Below, in pieces: positions 1-9,468 of a stretch of DNA of 64,000 nucleotides. Position numbers and translations under genes: made by a program. The stretch is from contig NZ_JACEIC010000002.1 of assembly GCF_013778305.1 (NCBI RefSeq), forward strand, positions 933,708-997,707, in the 5' to 3' direction. This DNA is from Nocardioides agri. Its GTDB lineage: Bacteria; Actinomycetota; Actinomycetes; Propionibacteriales; Nocardioidaceae. The notes beneath the pieces are model-generated. The model did no database searches. It had not been told where the DNA came from and worked only from the letters and a program-made list of their open reading frames with translations. Numbering within the stretch: position 1 is the stretch's first letter; every line of letters begins with the position of its first letter.

Positions 1-30
1 CTCGGGGGTGCGGATCTGTCGGGGCGTCAC
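1..30 (-). CDS. N-terminus of probable AdnA-like helicase partner (partial)
   Basis: Only about ten codons are visible. A GTG codon at 30..28 overlaps the TGA stop of adnB (29..27) in a GTGA arrangement, and the frame then runs open to the window edge (VTPRQIRTPE). In mycobacteria adnA lies directly downstream of adnB on the same strand, so a coupled adnA is the expected gene here. Identity rests on context alone; ten residues cannot prove the family. Confidence 0.4.
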   Translation of the reverse strand, partial: MTPRQIRTPE

Positions 31-3000
31 TGGCTCGTCACCGACCCTGCGCTCTTGATCGGGCAGATGGGCACGAAGCCGCAGTCGCGGCAGTGCTGGC
101 CGGCCACCGCCGGGAAGGACTCGGCGCGCAGCAGCGACGCGGTGTGGCGCAGCTGGTCGCGCAGCGCGGTGCGCCCGGGTCCGTCGTCGGGCTGCACGTC
201 CTGGACCTGGACCACGGCGGCGTCGCCGCCGTCGACCAGGCCGAGCTGGATCAGCTCGGCCCCGCCGGCCGGGGCGTCGGGCGCGACCTCGGCGACGGCA
301 CCGTGGTCGACGGCGAGCTGGTAGAGGCCGAGCTGGAGGTGGCTCTCGACGGACTTGTTGCTGGGCTTGGTGCGGCCGGTCTTGAGGTCGACCACGACGA
401 CGTTGCCCTCGGCGTCGAGCTCGAGACGGTCGGCGTAGCCGGTGAGCCTCACGTGCTCGCCGTCGTCGAGGGTCACCACGGTCTCGAACTGCGCCTCGGT
501 GCCGACCAGTCGGCGCGGGTTGCCGAGGTGCCACTGCAGGAACCGGGCGAGGGCGGCCCGGACCCGCTCGTGCTCGCGGGCCTTCGACCACGGGGTGCGG
601 AAGTCGAGCCGGTCCCACACCGCGTCGACGTGCTCCATGAGGACGTCGACCGCGGGCTCGACCTCGCCCGTGGCGACCCGCTGGGCGAGCGCGTGGAGGA
701 GCTCGCCGAGGTTGGCGGACTGGTGGGCGCGGGCGATGCCGCCGGCCTCGCGCTCGAGGAACCACTGGGTCGGGCAGACCATCATCGACTCGAGGACGCT
801 CGCCGAGACCGGCACCGGCTGGTCGGGGTCGCGCACCGGCTGGACCGACCGGGTGGCCGCGCGGGTGCCCCACCAGGTGGACGGGTCGGCGCTCGGCACC
901 AGCGGCCGGGTGCCGATGCTCTCGCCCGCGAGCCGCGCCAGCCGGCGGGCGGCGGCCGCGCGCAGCGTCTCGCTGGTCGCCGGGTCGGCCACGGTGCGGC
1001 GCAGCTCGCTCACCAGGCCGGCCATCGACAGCGGCCGCCGGGGCCGGCCGACGACCCGCTCGACGCCGACGCCCAGCTCCTCGAGGAACCGCGAGGGCTG
1101 CTCGCCGTCGTCCTCCGCCGACGCGACGGCGGTGACGACCAGCCGCTGCCGGGCGCGCGTGCAGGCGACGTAGAAGAGCCGGCGCTCCTCCATCAGCAGC
1201 TCGCGCGCGGAGACCGGCGGGACCACGCCGTGCTCGCCGATCCGGTCGGCCTGCAGCAGCGTCGAGCGGCGGCGCAGGTCGGGCCAGCCGTCCTGCTGCA
1301 CGTGCGCGACGACGACCAGGCGCCACTCGAGGCCCTTGGAGCGGTGCGCGGTGAGCAGGCGTACGGCGGAGCCGCGGGCGCCCCGCTCGGCGAGCGTGTC
1401 GGCCGGGATCTGCTGCTGGACGAGGCTGGCGAGGAACGGGCGGACGCCGACGTGGTCGCGCTGCTCCTCCGAGCGCGCGGCGACGTCGAACAGCGCGCAG
1501 ATCGAGTCGAGGTCCCGGTGCGCTCGTCGGGCCGCGCCGCCGCCGTGCTCGACGGAGCGGCGCAGCCGCGCCGGCCACGCGGTGCGCGACCACAGCGTCC
1601 ACAGCAGCTGCTCGGCCGTGGCGCCCGCGTGCATCTCCGCGCGGGTGTCGAGCAGCAGCTGGGTGAGCGCCCGGGCCCGGCCGGCCTCGGGGCCGGCGAG
1701 CCCGTCGAGGAAGCCCGCCTCGACCACGGCCCGGCGCACCAGCTCCCGCGACGTTCGCGGTGGGCGGTCCTCGGTCTTGCTCTGCTCCTTGTCGCGGGCG
1801 CGCAGCAGCCTGGCCAGGCGGCGGACGTCGCCGGCGTCGAGGCCGCCGAGCGGACCGAGCAGCAGCGCCTCGACCCGTGCCGGGTCGAGGTGCTCGACGT
1901 GCTCGGGGTCGTCGTTGTCGAGGTTGACGACGGCGCGCAGCGCGTCGAGCAGCGGCAGCACCGCCGGGTCGCGCACCAGCGGCACCTCGTCGCTGGCGAC
2001 CTCGACCGGCACGCCGGCTGCGCCCAGCGCCCGGCGCAGCGGCGGGATCGAGGTGCGGCCCGAGCGCACCAGCACGGCCATGTCGTGCCAGGGCACGCCG
2101 TCCTCGAGGTGGGCGCGGCGCAGCAGGTCGGCGAGGTGCTCGGCCTCGGCGCGCTCGGTGTCGAAGGTGCGCACCAGCACCCGACCCGGGTCGAGGCCGG
2201 GGGCCGACTCCGGGGCGAGGAACGCCTCCTTGGCGTCCTCGGGGATGCTGCCCGGCAGCGCCAGCCGGCCGGCGACGCGCTGGGACGCGACCAGCACCCG
2301 CGGGCCGAACCGGCGGGTGGTGCGCAGGGCGACCACCGCGGCCGCCGACCCGTCGGCGCGCGGGAACTCGGTCGGGAAGTCGAGGATGCCGCGCACCTCG
2401 GCGCCCCGGAAGCCGTAGATCGACTGGTGCGGGTCGCCGACGACGGTCAGGTCGCGGCCGTCGCCCGCCAGCGCGCGCAGCAGCGCGACCTGGCCGGGGT
2501 CGGTGTCCTGGTACTCGTCGACGAAGACGTGGGACAGGTGGGCCCGGAGCTCGTCGCGGTGGGCCTCCGCCTCGATCGTCGCGCGGCGGATCAGGTCGGC
2601 GTAGTCGGTGGCGCCCTGCGAGTCGAGGTTGGTGAGGTACTGGTCGAGGAACAGCCCGGCGGCGACGTACTCAGGCAGGCCCTCGGCCTCGCCGAGCAGC
2701 CGCAGCCCCTCGCCGTCGAGGCCCTTCTCGCGGGCCCGGGCGAGCACCGCGTGGACCTCGCGCGCGAAGCCGCGGGTGCCGAGGGCCCGGCTCAGCGACT
2801 CGGGCCAGGCCACGGACTCGGGGTGGTCGGTGAGCAGCTCGCGCAGCACGACGTCCTGCTCCGGCGCCGAGAGCAGCCGCAGCGGCGCCTCGTAGAGCTC
2901 CGCCGGTGCGTAGCGCCGGATCAGGCCGTAGGCGAAGGAGTGGAAGGTCGAGCTGAGCGTGGTCGACGTCGTGCGGCCGAGGCGTGCGGTGACGCGGTCG

Positions 3001-3251
3001 CGCAGCTGCTCGGCGGCCTTGCGGGAGAACGTCAGCGCGAGCACCTGGTCGGGCGTCGCGCCGCGCCGCTCGATGCGGTCGACGATCGCCTCGACGAGCG
3101 TGGTGGTCTTGCCGGTGCCCGGGCCGGCGAGCACGAGCAGCGGGCCGCCGGGGTGGTCGACGACGCGCTGCTGGTGCTCGTCGAGGGTCGGCACGGTGAC
3201 GGCGCGGTCGGGACGGACGAGGTGGTACGTCGTCTCCGCGGTGGCCGTCAT
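27..3251 (-). CDS. adnB: AdnB-like UvrD/REP helicase with RecB-family nuclease domain
   Basis: Predicted double-strand-break resection helicase-nuclease of 1074 aa. Walker A GPGTGKTT lies at residues 43-50 and a helicase motif II, DEYQD, near 245, followed by superfamily 1A helicase motifs. The C-terminal third is a PD-(D/E)XK nuclease of RecB type with VVDLKTGRTKP near 960. Four cysteines (one in VCPTQW near 820, then CX2CX5C at 1054-1063) match the Fe-S cluster that staples AddB/AdnB nucleases. I start at the ATG at 3251 rather than an ATG 39 bp upstream, because the extra residues (WGAVGAGWSNGH) look non-coding. The stop overlaps a GTG that probably begins adnA. AdnAB replaces RecBCD in many actinobacteria. 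The paralogue AdnA is the main alternative, but gene order favours AdnB. Confidence 0.88.
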   Translation of the reverse strand: MTATAETTYHLVRPDRAVTVPTLDEHQQRVVDHPGGPLLVLAGPGTGKTTTLVEAIVDRIERRGATPDQVLALTFSRKAAEQLRDRVTARLGRTTSTTLSSTFHSFAYGLIRRYAPAELYEAPLRLLSAPEQDVVLRELLTDHPESVAWPESLSRALGTRGFAREVHAVLARAREKGLDGEGLRLLGEAEGLPEYVAAGLFLDQYLTNLDSQGATDYADLIRRATIEAEAHRDELRAHLSHVFVDEYQDTDPGQVALLRALAGDGRDLTVVGDPHQSIYGFRGAEVRGILDFPTEFPRADGSAAAVVALRTTRRFGPRVLVASQRVAGRLALPGSIPEDAKEAFLAPESAPGLDPGRVLVRTFDTERAEAEHLADLLRRAHLEDGVPWHDMAVLVRSGRTSIPPLRRALGAAGVPVEVASDEVPLVRDPAVLPLLDALRAVVNLDNDDPEHVEHLDPARVEALLLGPLGGLDAGDVRRLARLLRARDKEQSKTEDRPPRTSRELVRRAVVEAGFLDGLAGPEAGRARALTQLLLDTRAEMHAGATAEQLLWTLWSRTAWPARLRRSVEHGGGAARRAHRDLDSICALFDVAARSEEQRDHVGVRPFLASLVQQQIPADTLAERGARGSAVRLLTAHRSKGLEWRLVVVAHVQQDGWPDLRRRSTLLQADRIGEHGVVPPVSARELLMEERRLFYVACTRARQRLVVTAVASAEDDGEQPSRFLEELGVGVERVVGRPRRPLSMAGLVSELRRTVADPATSETLRAAAARRLARLAGESIGTRPLVPSADPSTWWGTRAATRSVQPVRDPDQPVPVSASVLESMMVCPTQWFLEREAGGIARAHQSANLGELLHALAQRVATGEVEPAVDVLMEHVDAVWDRLDFRTPWSKAREHERVRAALARFLQWHLGNPRRLVGTEAQFETVVTLDDGEHVRLTGYADRLELDAEGNVVVVDLKTGRTKPSNKSVESHLQLGLYQLAVDHGAVAEVAPDAPAGGAELIQLGLVDGGDAAVVQVQDVQPDDGPGRTALRDQLRHTASLLRAESFPAVAGQHCRDCGFVPICPIKSAGSVTSQ

Positions 3252-3289
3252 GTGGCCATTCGACCATCCGGCGCCGACAGCGCCCCACA

Positions 3290-3889
3290 ATGGTCCCCGT
3301 GAGTCAGCGGACCGTGGCGATCCTGGCCTTCGACGACATGGAGGTGCTCGACTTCGCCGGACCCTACGAGGTCTTCAACGTGGCGGGCGAGCTCGGCGAG
3401 GGCAACCCGTTCTCGGTCCACTCGGTCGGCGTCACGGGCGACCCCGTCGCCGGCCGCGGCGGGTTCACCGTGCTCCCGACGTACGCGCTCGCGGACGCGC
3501 CGATTCCCGACCTCGTCGTGGTGCCGGGCGGCTCCGGCTCGCGGGCGCTGATGAAGGACGACCGGGTGCTCGACTGGGTCCGCGAGCGGGCGGCCGAGGT
3601 CGAGCTGCTGCTGTCGGTGTGCACCGGCGCACTGGTGCTCGGTGCCGCCGGACTGCTGGCGGGGCGGCCCGCCACCACCCACCACGACGCCTTCGACGAG
3701 CTCGCCGCGGTCTCGCCGACGACGAAGGTGATCCGCGGTCAGCGGTTCGTCCGCAGTAGCGAGAACATCCTGACCTCGGCCGGCGTCTCGGCCGGGGTCG
3801 ACCTGGCCCTGCACGTCGTGCAGCTGCTCGCCGGGCAGGAGACGCGGGACCGGACGGTCACCGAGATGGAGTGGATGTGGCAGTCCTAG
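3290..3889 (+). CDS. DJ-1/PfpI family protein (class I glutamine amidotransferase-like)
   Basis: 199 aa, a single-domain DJ-1/PfpI fold. The nucleophile elbow is LSVCTGALVLG with the expected cysteine near residue 107, and an upstream PDLVVVPGG strand and a downstream TTHHDAFDEL segment are typical of the isonitrile hydratase/AraC-N-terminal-like subgroup. There is no C-terminal AraC DNA-binding domain, so this is a stand-alone protein. Translation may begin at the ATG at 3290 or at an in-frame GTG at 3299. The gene diverges from adnB with fewer than 40 bp between starts, so the promoters overlap. Substrate is unknown; isonitrile hydratase or a stress-related hydrolase are possible. Confidence 0.82.
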   Translation: MVPVSQRTVAILAFDDMEVLDFAGPYEVFNVAGELGEGNPFSVHSVGVTGDPVAGRGGFTVLPTYALADAPIPDLVVVPGGSGSRALMKDDRVLDWVRERAAEVELLLSVCTGALVLGAAGLLAGRPATTHHDAFDELAAVSPTTKVIRGQRFVRSSENILTSAGVSAGVDLALHVVQLLAGQETRDRTVTEMEWMWQS

Positions 3890-3898
3890 GCTGCCTCC

Positions 3899-5056
3899 AT
3901 GGCTGACGGACCCCTCTCCGACCTGCTCGTGCTCGACCTGACCCGCGCGCTCGCCGGCCCGCACGCGGCGATGATGCTCGGCGACCTGGGCGCGCGGGTG
4001 ATCAAGGTCGAGTCGCCCGCCGGCGACGACAGCCGCGGCTGGGGCCCGCCGTTCCTCGGCGAGGGCGAGGACCGCGAGTCGACGTACTTCATGTCGGCCA
4101 ACCGCAACAAGGAGTCGCTGGTCCTCGACCTCAAGTCGGACGCCGACAAGGACGTGCTCGCGCGGCTGGTCGAGCGCGCGGACGTGCTGATGGAGAACTT
4201 CCGGACCGGCGTGCTGGACCGGCTCGGGTTCCCGGTGTCTCGGCTGCACGAGCTCAACCCGGGGCTGATCGTGCTGTCGATCACCGGGTTCGGCCACGAC
4301 GGCCCGGAGGCGTCGCGCTCGGGCTACGACCAGATCGCGCAGGGCGAGGGCGGGCTCATGTCGATCACCGGCACCGAGCAGCCGACCAAGGTCGGGGTGC
4401 CGATCGCCGACCTGGTGGCCGGCATGTACGGCGCGTACGGCGTCCTCGCCGCCCTCCACGAGCGCACGTCCACCGGGCGGGGTCGCGTGGTGCGGACGTC
4501 GCTGCTCGCCGGCATGGTCGGCGTGCACGCCTACCAGGGCACCCGCTGGACGGTCGGCGGTGAGGTGCCGGGGCTGGCCGGCGACCACCACCCGTCGATC
4601 TCCCCCTACGGCATGTTCGCGACGGCGTCGGCGCCGATCCAGATCGCGTGCGGCTCGGAGAACCTCTGGCGCGCCCTGTGCGCGGCCCTCGGCTGGGACC
4701 CGGCGGAGCCGGGGTTCGCCACCAACGCGCTGCGCGTGGCCAACCGCCCGGCTCTGACCGAGCGGATGGAGGGTCTCTTCGCCGATCAGCCCGCGGAGCA
4801 CTGGCTGGCGCTGCTGTCCGACGCCGGCGTGCCGTCGGGCAAGGTCCGCTCGATGGACGACGTCTACACCTGGGACCAGGCGCTCTCCCAGGGCCTGCTG
4901 CTCGAGGTCTCGCACGCCACGAAGGGCGACCTGAAGCTGCCGGGCTCGCCGATCCGGTTCGACGACAACCCCTACTCCGGTGGGCGGGAGACGCACCTCG
5001 CGCCGCCGACGCTGGGCCAGCACGACGAGTCCATCCGGGAGTGGCTCGACTCCTGA
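3899..5056 (+). CDS. class III CoA-transferase (CaiB/BaiF family)
   Basis: 385 aa, the usual length of family III CoA-transferases. The N-terminus (LVLDLTRALAGPHAAMMLGD, then GARVIKVE) is the CoA-binding Rossmann part, and SGYDQIAQGEGGLMSITG near residues 140-158 carries the aspartate that forms the acyl-anhydride intermediate. The C-terminal half (SGKVRSMDDV, GSPIRF) is complete. Members move CoA between carboxylic acids such as formate/oxalate, carnitine or succinate/itaconate; the substrate cannot be read from this sequence. It starts 10 bp after the DJ-1 gene on the same strand, so the two may be co-transcribed. Activation of a dicarboxylate made by the nearby pyrimidine genes is possible but unsupported. 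Confidence 0.88.
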   Translation: MADGPLSDLLVLDLTRALAGPHAAMMLGDLGARVIKVESPAGDDSRGWGPPFLGEGEDRESTYFMSANRNKESLVLDLKSDADKDVLARLVERADVLMENFRTGVLDRLGFPVSRLHELNPGLIVLSITGFGHDGPEASRSGYDQIAQGEGGLMSITGTEQPTKVGVPIADLVAGMYGAYGVLAALHERTSTGRGRVVRTSLLAGMVGVHAYQGTRWTVGGEVPGLAGDHHPSISPYGMFATASAPIQIACGSENLWRALCAALGWDPAEPGFATNALRVANRPALTERMEGLFADQPAEHWLALLSDAGVPSGKVRSMDDVYTWDQALSQGLLLEVSHATKGDLKLPGSPIRFDDNPYSGGRETHLAPPTLGQHDESIREWLDS

Positions 5057-5063
5057 GACCGGG

Positions 5064-8000
5064 TCAGGGCGGGTCCTCCGACGGGGCCGGCGCGTGCGAG
5101 CGGTCGACGATGTCGAGCGAGGCGGCGGTCACGGCGTACCCGAAGGACCGGTAGGCCTCGAACTCCAGGTCGCCGAACTTCTGGCGTCCGGTCGAGGAGC
5201 GCGGGAAGTCCTTGTGCGTCAGCTGGAAGGACACGACGTCCGGCGGGAGGGTGTGCGACCAGTCGACGGACCCGCCGCCGGCTCCCTCCGATCCGGCAGG
5301 CGCCGTGCCGGGCACCTCGACCCGGACGGCCTTCACGACCACGACCTCCAGGCCGGACCCCTGGTAGACCCGCATCCACGGCGGCTGAGCACCCAGGTCC
5401 ACGCGCCGCAGGTCGACGCCGAGGTCGGCCCGGACCACGCTGATCGCGTCGCCGACGGCCGACCACGCACCCGGCGGGTCGTTGCTGGCGTCGAGCACCA
5501 GGATGCGGCCGCCCGTGCGGTCCTCGACGCAGAAGCGGACCGCTTCGACCAGGCCGGTGTTGTCGAGGTGCCCGCCGTCGCTGAGGTAGACCCACCGCCG
5601 GTCCGCGGACGAGTTGCCCACCGCTTCCAGCGCCACCTGCGCGAGGCCGGGCTTGCGGGTCAGCCAGAAGGCGTCCGTCCAGCGGGCCCGGCGCTCGGGC
5701 GCGCTCTGCAGCGGGATGTCCGCCAGATCGGCAGGAGTGTGCATCGGGTTGGAGACCCACGTGCCGACGCGGATGTTGAAGAGCGCCAGCAGGAACCGGT
5801 ACGGCGCCGTCTGGCTGCCGTAGCGGCCCATCAGCGGCGAGATCGCCGCGCCGCTGATCGCGACCGACGCCATGATCGAGACCCGGCCCGGGCCGGCGAA
5901 CCGCTCGTAGTCGCGCATCGGCACGCAGACGTGCTGCCGCTCCTCGCGGTGCAGCGACAGCTCGCGGGCGCCGAAGACGACCGGGAACCCGCCGCGCATC
6001 GTGGGCGCCTCGTTGGGCGCCTGCGAGTTCAGGGTCGCGATCACGTGCAGCCGGGGATCCTGCTCCGCGGAGCTGCGGGCAGCGAGGTCCGAGTAGTTGT
6101 AGACGATGCCCGAGGGCAGCTGCGTGGCCCGCCCCGTGCCCTCGTCCACGGCCACCGCGAACGCGTCGGAGAGCCGCCCGCGGTAGAAGTTGTGCAGCGA
6201 GGTCGCGTTCGCGTCGAGGAGGTACGCGACCGCGCAGGCGCCGACGGTCAGGACCGCGGCCGTCATCGTGTAGAGCGGGTCGATGTAGATCATGAAGCGC
6301 AGGGTCCACAGCAGCATGAGGTAGACGACGACCCCGATCATGATGGCGAGCGGCAGCCAGGTCATCACCACGCGACGCATCCGGGCCGTCCACCGCTCCT
6401 CGACCGACGTCTCGGGGCTCGGCCCTCGACGCAGCAGGCCGAGCACGAAGAGCAGCACGGCGGTCAGCCCCGCGACCTGGCCCGGGATGCGCCGGGTCTC
6501 GGCGAGGTCGCGCGCGGCGTCGTCGTCCGCGGGCAGGAGCACGTCGTCGGCGACGTCGGCGGTGCCGTTCGACGCGACCGTCCGGGAGACCGTCGTCTCG
6601 ACGCCGCAGGCGCCCGCGGTCACCTCCCGGGGCTCGTCCGGACTGACCCGGGCGAGCTCGCCGGCGACCACGGCGGCCCGGTTGAGCTGCTCGACCAGCG
6701 CCTGGGTGCACAGGGAGCGGGTCCCGAAGCCGACGCTGTCCAGCACCGACGCGGCGGTCGTGGTCGGCCGGTTGGACGTCGTGAGGTCGACGACGGCGAC
6801 CGTCGCCGCGGGCAGACCGAGCACGAGCAGCAGCCAGCCCAGGCCGGCGAGGAACAGGACCCGGCGCAGCCGCGCCGACCAGTTCATCAGCCCGATGGCC
6901 GTGCTGTGCCGGACCGGGGCCACGGGCTGGCCCGCGGGTGCGTCGGCGGGATCGTCGTTCGCCGAGTCGAACGCCGAGGTGCTCCACCAGCTGACCAGCG
7001 TCAGCACGCAGATCAGGACCGCGCAGATCAACGAGAAGCCGAGCAGCATGAACCAGTTGCCGAGGTCCCAGCCCGGAGCGAGGTCGAGATCGGTACGCCG
7101 CCCCTGCGAGTTGCGGGTCAGCTCGACGACGCCGGTGATGAGGGCGAACTCCGCGCTCACCCAGGTCACCAGGCGCAGCAGCACGCCGATGATGATGATG
7201 TTGACCGCCGCCCCCATCAGCAGCGAGATCAGCCCGTCCTGCATCCGCCAGCGCGGCTCGAAGAGGTAGCGCGTGTGTCGCCGCAGCCGCTCCAGCTCCG
7301 GTGAGTCCAGACGGTAGGACTCGGTCCATTCGGTCGGGTCGGGACGGTTGCTGCCGTCGCTGCGGAACGCACGCCGCATGGCCAGCGCCGCGGCCGCATA
7401 GCTGCCGCCGCTGACCGCGAAGACGTGCGGCTCCGGGTCGGGCACGCCCTGCGTCTCCGCGCGCCGGCACGCCCGGTCCTGCACCGCCTGGTGGCCACCG
7501 AGCACGAACGCCGTGGCCCGGATGCCCCCGCCCGAGGCACCGATCGCGCGCAACGGCGGCACCTCTGCGGGGTCGGCAGGCTCCATCAGCTCGTAGACCG
7601 CCGAGGAGGTCTCGGCCGACCTGAGGACCCGCGGCGACGGGTCGTACCGGCGGATCCGCCACCACATCGCCAGCAGGCAGGCCAGGGCGAAGGCCTCGGC
7701 CGCGAGCGACACGACGACGACGTGTCCCCACCGGTCCAGGTCGTCCCACCACTCCGGTGCGTCGTCGGGCCCGGCCCAGCCGACGAGCACCGCGAGCGCG
7801 ACGCCGCAGGCGACGACGAGCCGTCCGCCCCAGACCAGGATGAGCCGGAGATGGTGCCGTGGCTCCCCACGGCGGCCGACGGTGTGCTCGAGGGCGACCA
7901 GCACGGCGACGAGCTGCACCGAGACGACCAGCAGCACGATCGAGAGCAGCCCGCGCGCCCACGCGTCGACGTCGGCCGCCCTGGTGTTGTAGCGGCCGGC

Positions 8001-8225
8001 CGGCCAACGGTCGGCGCTGAACGCCAGCAGCGCCAGGAACAGGACCGGCCCGAGGAGCAGCAGCCCGCCGCGGATGGCCTTGCGCTGCTCGGCCCGGACC
8101 GCCGCCCTGGACCGCTCGGCGGCGAGCTCGGTCCCGGCGTCCTGGCCGGGCTGGATCCGGGCGCGGCCGCCCGCGGACGCCGGTGCGCTCTCGAAGCCCC
8201 CGGCCCGGTCGTCGATACCCGCCAT
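5064..8225 (-). CDS. large membrane patatin-like phospholipase
   Basis: 1053 aa. An N-terminal membrane region (hydrophobic segments near 53-70, 93-112, 130-148 and 170-190) leads into a patatin-type catalytic core: oxyanion loop SGGGIRATAF, nucleophile elbow FAVSGGSYAAA (Ser in the S-G-G-S context) and the late aspartate motif LSDGGHLDNTG. Between elbow and aspartate lie several more transmembrane helices, so the hydrolase is split by a membrane insert of roughly 300-400 residues. I use the ATG at 8225 because GGGAG sits 6 nt upstream; an ATG 60 bp further out lacks this. Family enzymes cleave acyl esters of phospholipids. No secretion signal or partner gene is visible, and the physiological role is unknown. 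Confidence 0.75.
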   Translation of the reverse strand: MAGIDDRAGGFESAPASAGGRARIQPGQDAGTELAAERSRAAVRAEQRKAIRGGLLLLGPVLFLALLAFSADRWPAGRYNTRAADVDAWARGLLSIVLLVVSVQLVAVLVALEHTVGRRGEPRHHLRLILVWGGRLVVACGVALAVLVGWAGPDDAPEWWDDLDRWGHVVVVSLAAEAFALACLLAMWWRIRRYDPSPRVLRSAETSSAVYELMEPADPAEVPPLRAIGASGGGIRATAFVLGGHQAVQDRACRRAETQGVPDPEPHVFAVSGGSYAAAALAMRRAFRSDGSNRPDPTEWTESYRLDSPELERLRRHTRYLFEPRWRMQDGLISLLMGAAVNIIIIGVLLRLVTWVSAEFALITGVVELTRNSQGRRTDLDLAPGWDLGNWFMLLGFSLICAVLICVLTLVSWWSTSAFDSANDDPADAPAGQPVAPVRHSTAIGLMNWSARLRRVLFLAGLGWLLLVLGLPAATVAVVDLTTSNRPTTTAASVLDSVGFGTRSLCTQALVEQLNRAAVVAGELARVSPDEPREVTAGACGVETTVSRTVASNGTADVADDVLLPADDDAARDLAETRRIPGQVAGLTAVLLFVLGLLRRGPSPETSVEERWTARMRRVVMTWLPLAIMIGVVVYLMLLWTLRFMIYIDPLYTMTAAVLTVGACAVAYLLDANATSLHNFYRGRLSDAFAVAVDEGTGRATQLPSGIVYNYSDLAARSSAEQDPRLHVIATLNSQAPNEAPTMRGGFPVVFGARELSLHREERQHVCVPMRDYERFAGPGRVSIMASVAISGAAISPLMGRYGSQTAPYRFLLALFNIRVGTWVSNPMHTPADLADIPLQSAPERRARWTDAFWLTRKPGLAQVALEAVGNSSADRRWVYLSDGGHLDNTGLVEAVRFCVEDRTGGRILVLDASNDPPGAWSAVGDAISVVRADLGVDLRRVDLGAQPPWMRVYQGSGLEVVVVKAVRVEVPGTAPAGSEGAGGGSVDWSHTLPPDVVSFQLTHKDFPRSSTGRQKFGDLEFEAYRSFGYAVTAASLDIVDRSHAPAPSEDPP

Positions 8226-8350
8226 CGTGATCTCCCGACCCGCGGGCGCCGACGCGGGAGGCGGCGGCGGCAGGGCCACCCCCACGATCCGCCGGAGTGA
8301 GCGCCAGGGCCATCACCCAGCCGGGGGATGGCGCTGGCAGATCGTGCGGG

Positions 8351-9445
8351 TCAGCCCAGGTCGACGATCGCGGCCACCGGGCCGCCGCCGTCGGGGCCCT
8401 GGTGGGCGGCCGAGACGGAGACGAAGACGGCGGGGTCGCCGGTGACGGCGGCCGTGACACCACCGACGGCCGCCTTGATCTGGCGGTGCCAGTGCACGTC
8501 GGAGTCGTCGAGCATCGCGTTGCGCCGGCCGCGGACCTGGCCATCCTGCGACGCCTCGCACTTGAGGAAGACGTTGACCAGGCGGCCGTCGAGGTCCGCG
8601 GTTCGCGGGCGCTCCGGCAGGTCCAGGCCCGCGGAGCGGATGGCCTCCCAGATGCCGTCCTGGTCGAGCGCGTCCTCCATCACCGCGTGGCCGATCCGGT
8701 AGCGGCCCCCGACGCCGGTGGCGTTGCCGACCACGACCACCTGGGCCTGGTCGAGCTCGACGCCGGACGAGCAGGAGGCCACCGAGGAGAAGAGCGAGCG
8801 GTCGTGCATGACGTCGTCGTCGGAGGGCATCTCGATCTCGCCGAGGGCGACCGCGATGCCGAGCGCGGTGCAGCCGTTGGACAGGTCCATCGACTCGTGG
8901 GTGTGCTCGGTCCACACGGTCTCGCCGCGCGACTTGGCGTCGCGGATCGTGTGGATCGTCAGCAGCGGGGTCTTGGTCTGCACGTAGTGCACGTCGGCCG
9001 GGTCGGTGATGCCGGCCCGCTCCATCGCGACCTTCACCGCGTCGGCGACCTTGGTGATCATCGGGGTGCGGCCGATGTCCTCGGGAGCGAGCCGCTCGCT
9101 CATCGCGAAGCCGACCGTCAGCCGCGGCTCGTCGCTCGGCTCCGCGTCGACGGTCGCGAAGATCGTCGCGTGCGGGCTGATCACGCCGTCGGTGCCACCC
9201 GACCACACGATCGGGACCTGCTTCACCGCCTCGGCGTCGGCGCCCTTGGCGACCAGCACCTCGCGGAACGCGCGGTCGGCGATGATCCGCGTGTAGTCGT
9301 TGACGCCGCCGTTGCCCTCGGTCTTGCCGATGATCGCGATGACGCGGGAGGCCTCCATGACGCCGTCGTCGATCAGCTTCGCGAGCTCGCTGGCGTCGGC
9401 GACCGAGTGGATCGGGACCTTGCGGACTTCGATGGCGCTGGGCAT
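8351..9445 (-). CDS. barbiturase / ring-opening amidohydrolase (AtzD-barbiturase family)
   Basis: 364 aa, full length for the family. Barbiturase opens the barbiturate ring to ureidomalonate in the oxidative pyrimidine route; cyanuric acid hydrolase is the close relative. Signature blocks are [16 protein letters not shown] (about 38-53), [13 protein letters not shown] (about 80-92), [17 protein letters not shown] (about 223-239) and the terminal [16 protein letters not shown]. The sequence agrees block by block with what I remember of the Rhodococcus barbiturase rather than with AtzD/TrzD, so barbiturate is the preferred substrate (inference). The gene is 23 bp downstream of carbamate kinase on the same strand, so co-transcription is likely. 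A metal-bound barbiturase has been reported; I cannot assign metal ligands with certainty here. Confidence 0.86.
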   Translation of the reverse strand: MPSAIEVRKVPIHSVADASELAKLIDDGVMEASRVIAIIGKTEGNGGVNDYTRIIADRAFREVLVAKGADAEAVKQVPIVWSGGTDGVISPHATIFATVDAEPSDEPRLTVGFAMSERLAPEDIGRTPMITKVADAVKVAMERAGITDPADVHYVQTKTPLLTIHTIRDAKSRGETVWTEHTHESMDLSNGCTALGIAVALGEIEMPSDDDVMHDRSLFSSVASCSSGVELDQAQVVVVGNATGVGGRYRIGHAVMEDALDQDGIWEAIRSAGLDLPERPRTADLDGRLVNVFLKCEASQDGQVRGRRNAMLDDSDVHWHRQIKAAVGGVTAAVTGDPAVFVSVSAAHQGPDGGGPVAAIVDLG

Positions 9446-9468
9446 GGGGCTCCTTCGATGGGTGGCGG

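Noticed and set aside
93-3302. Very long open frame antisense to adnB (over 1000 codons)
   Set aside because: Composition is a mirror of GC-rich codons (Arg/Ala/Gly/Val repeats), there are no domain motifs, and adnB on the other strand is unambiguous.
3248-5023. 591-codon minus-strand frame across the DJ-1 and CoA-transferase genes
   Set aside because: Low-complexity translation without motifs, lying opposite two clearly conserved proteins.
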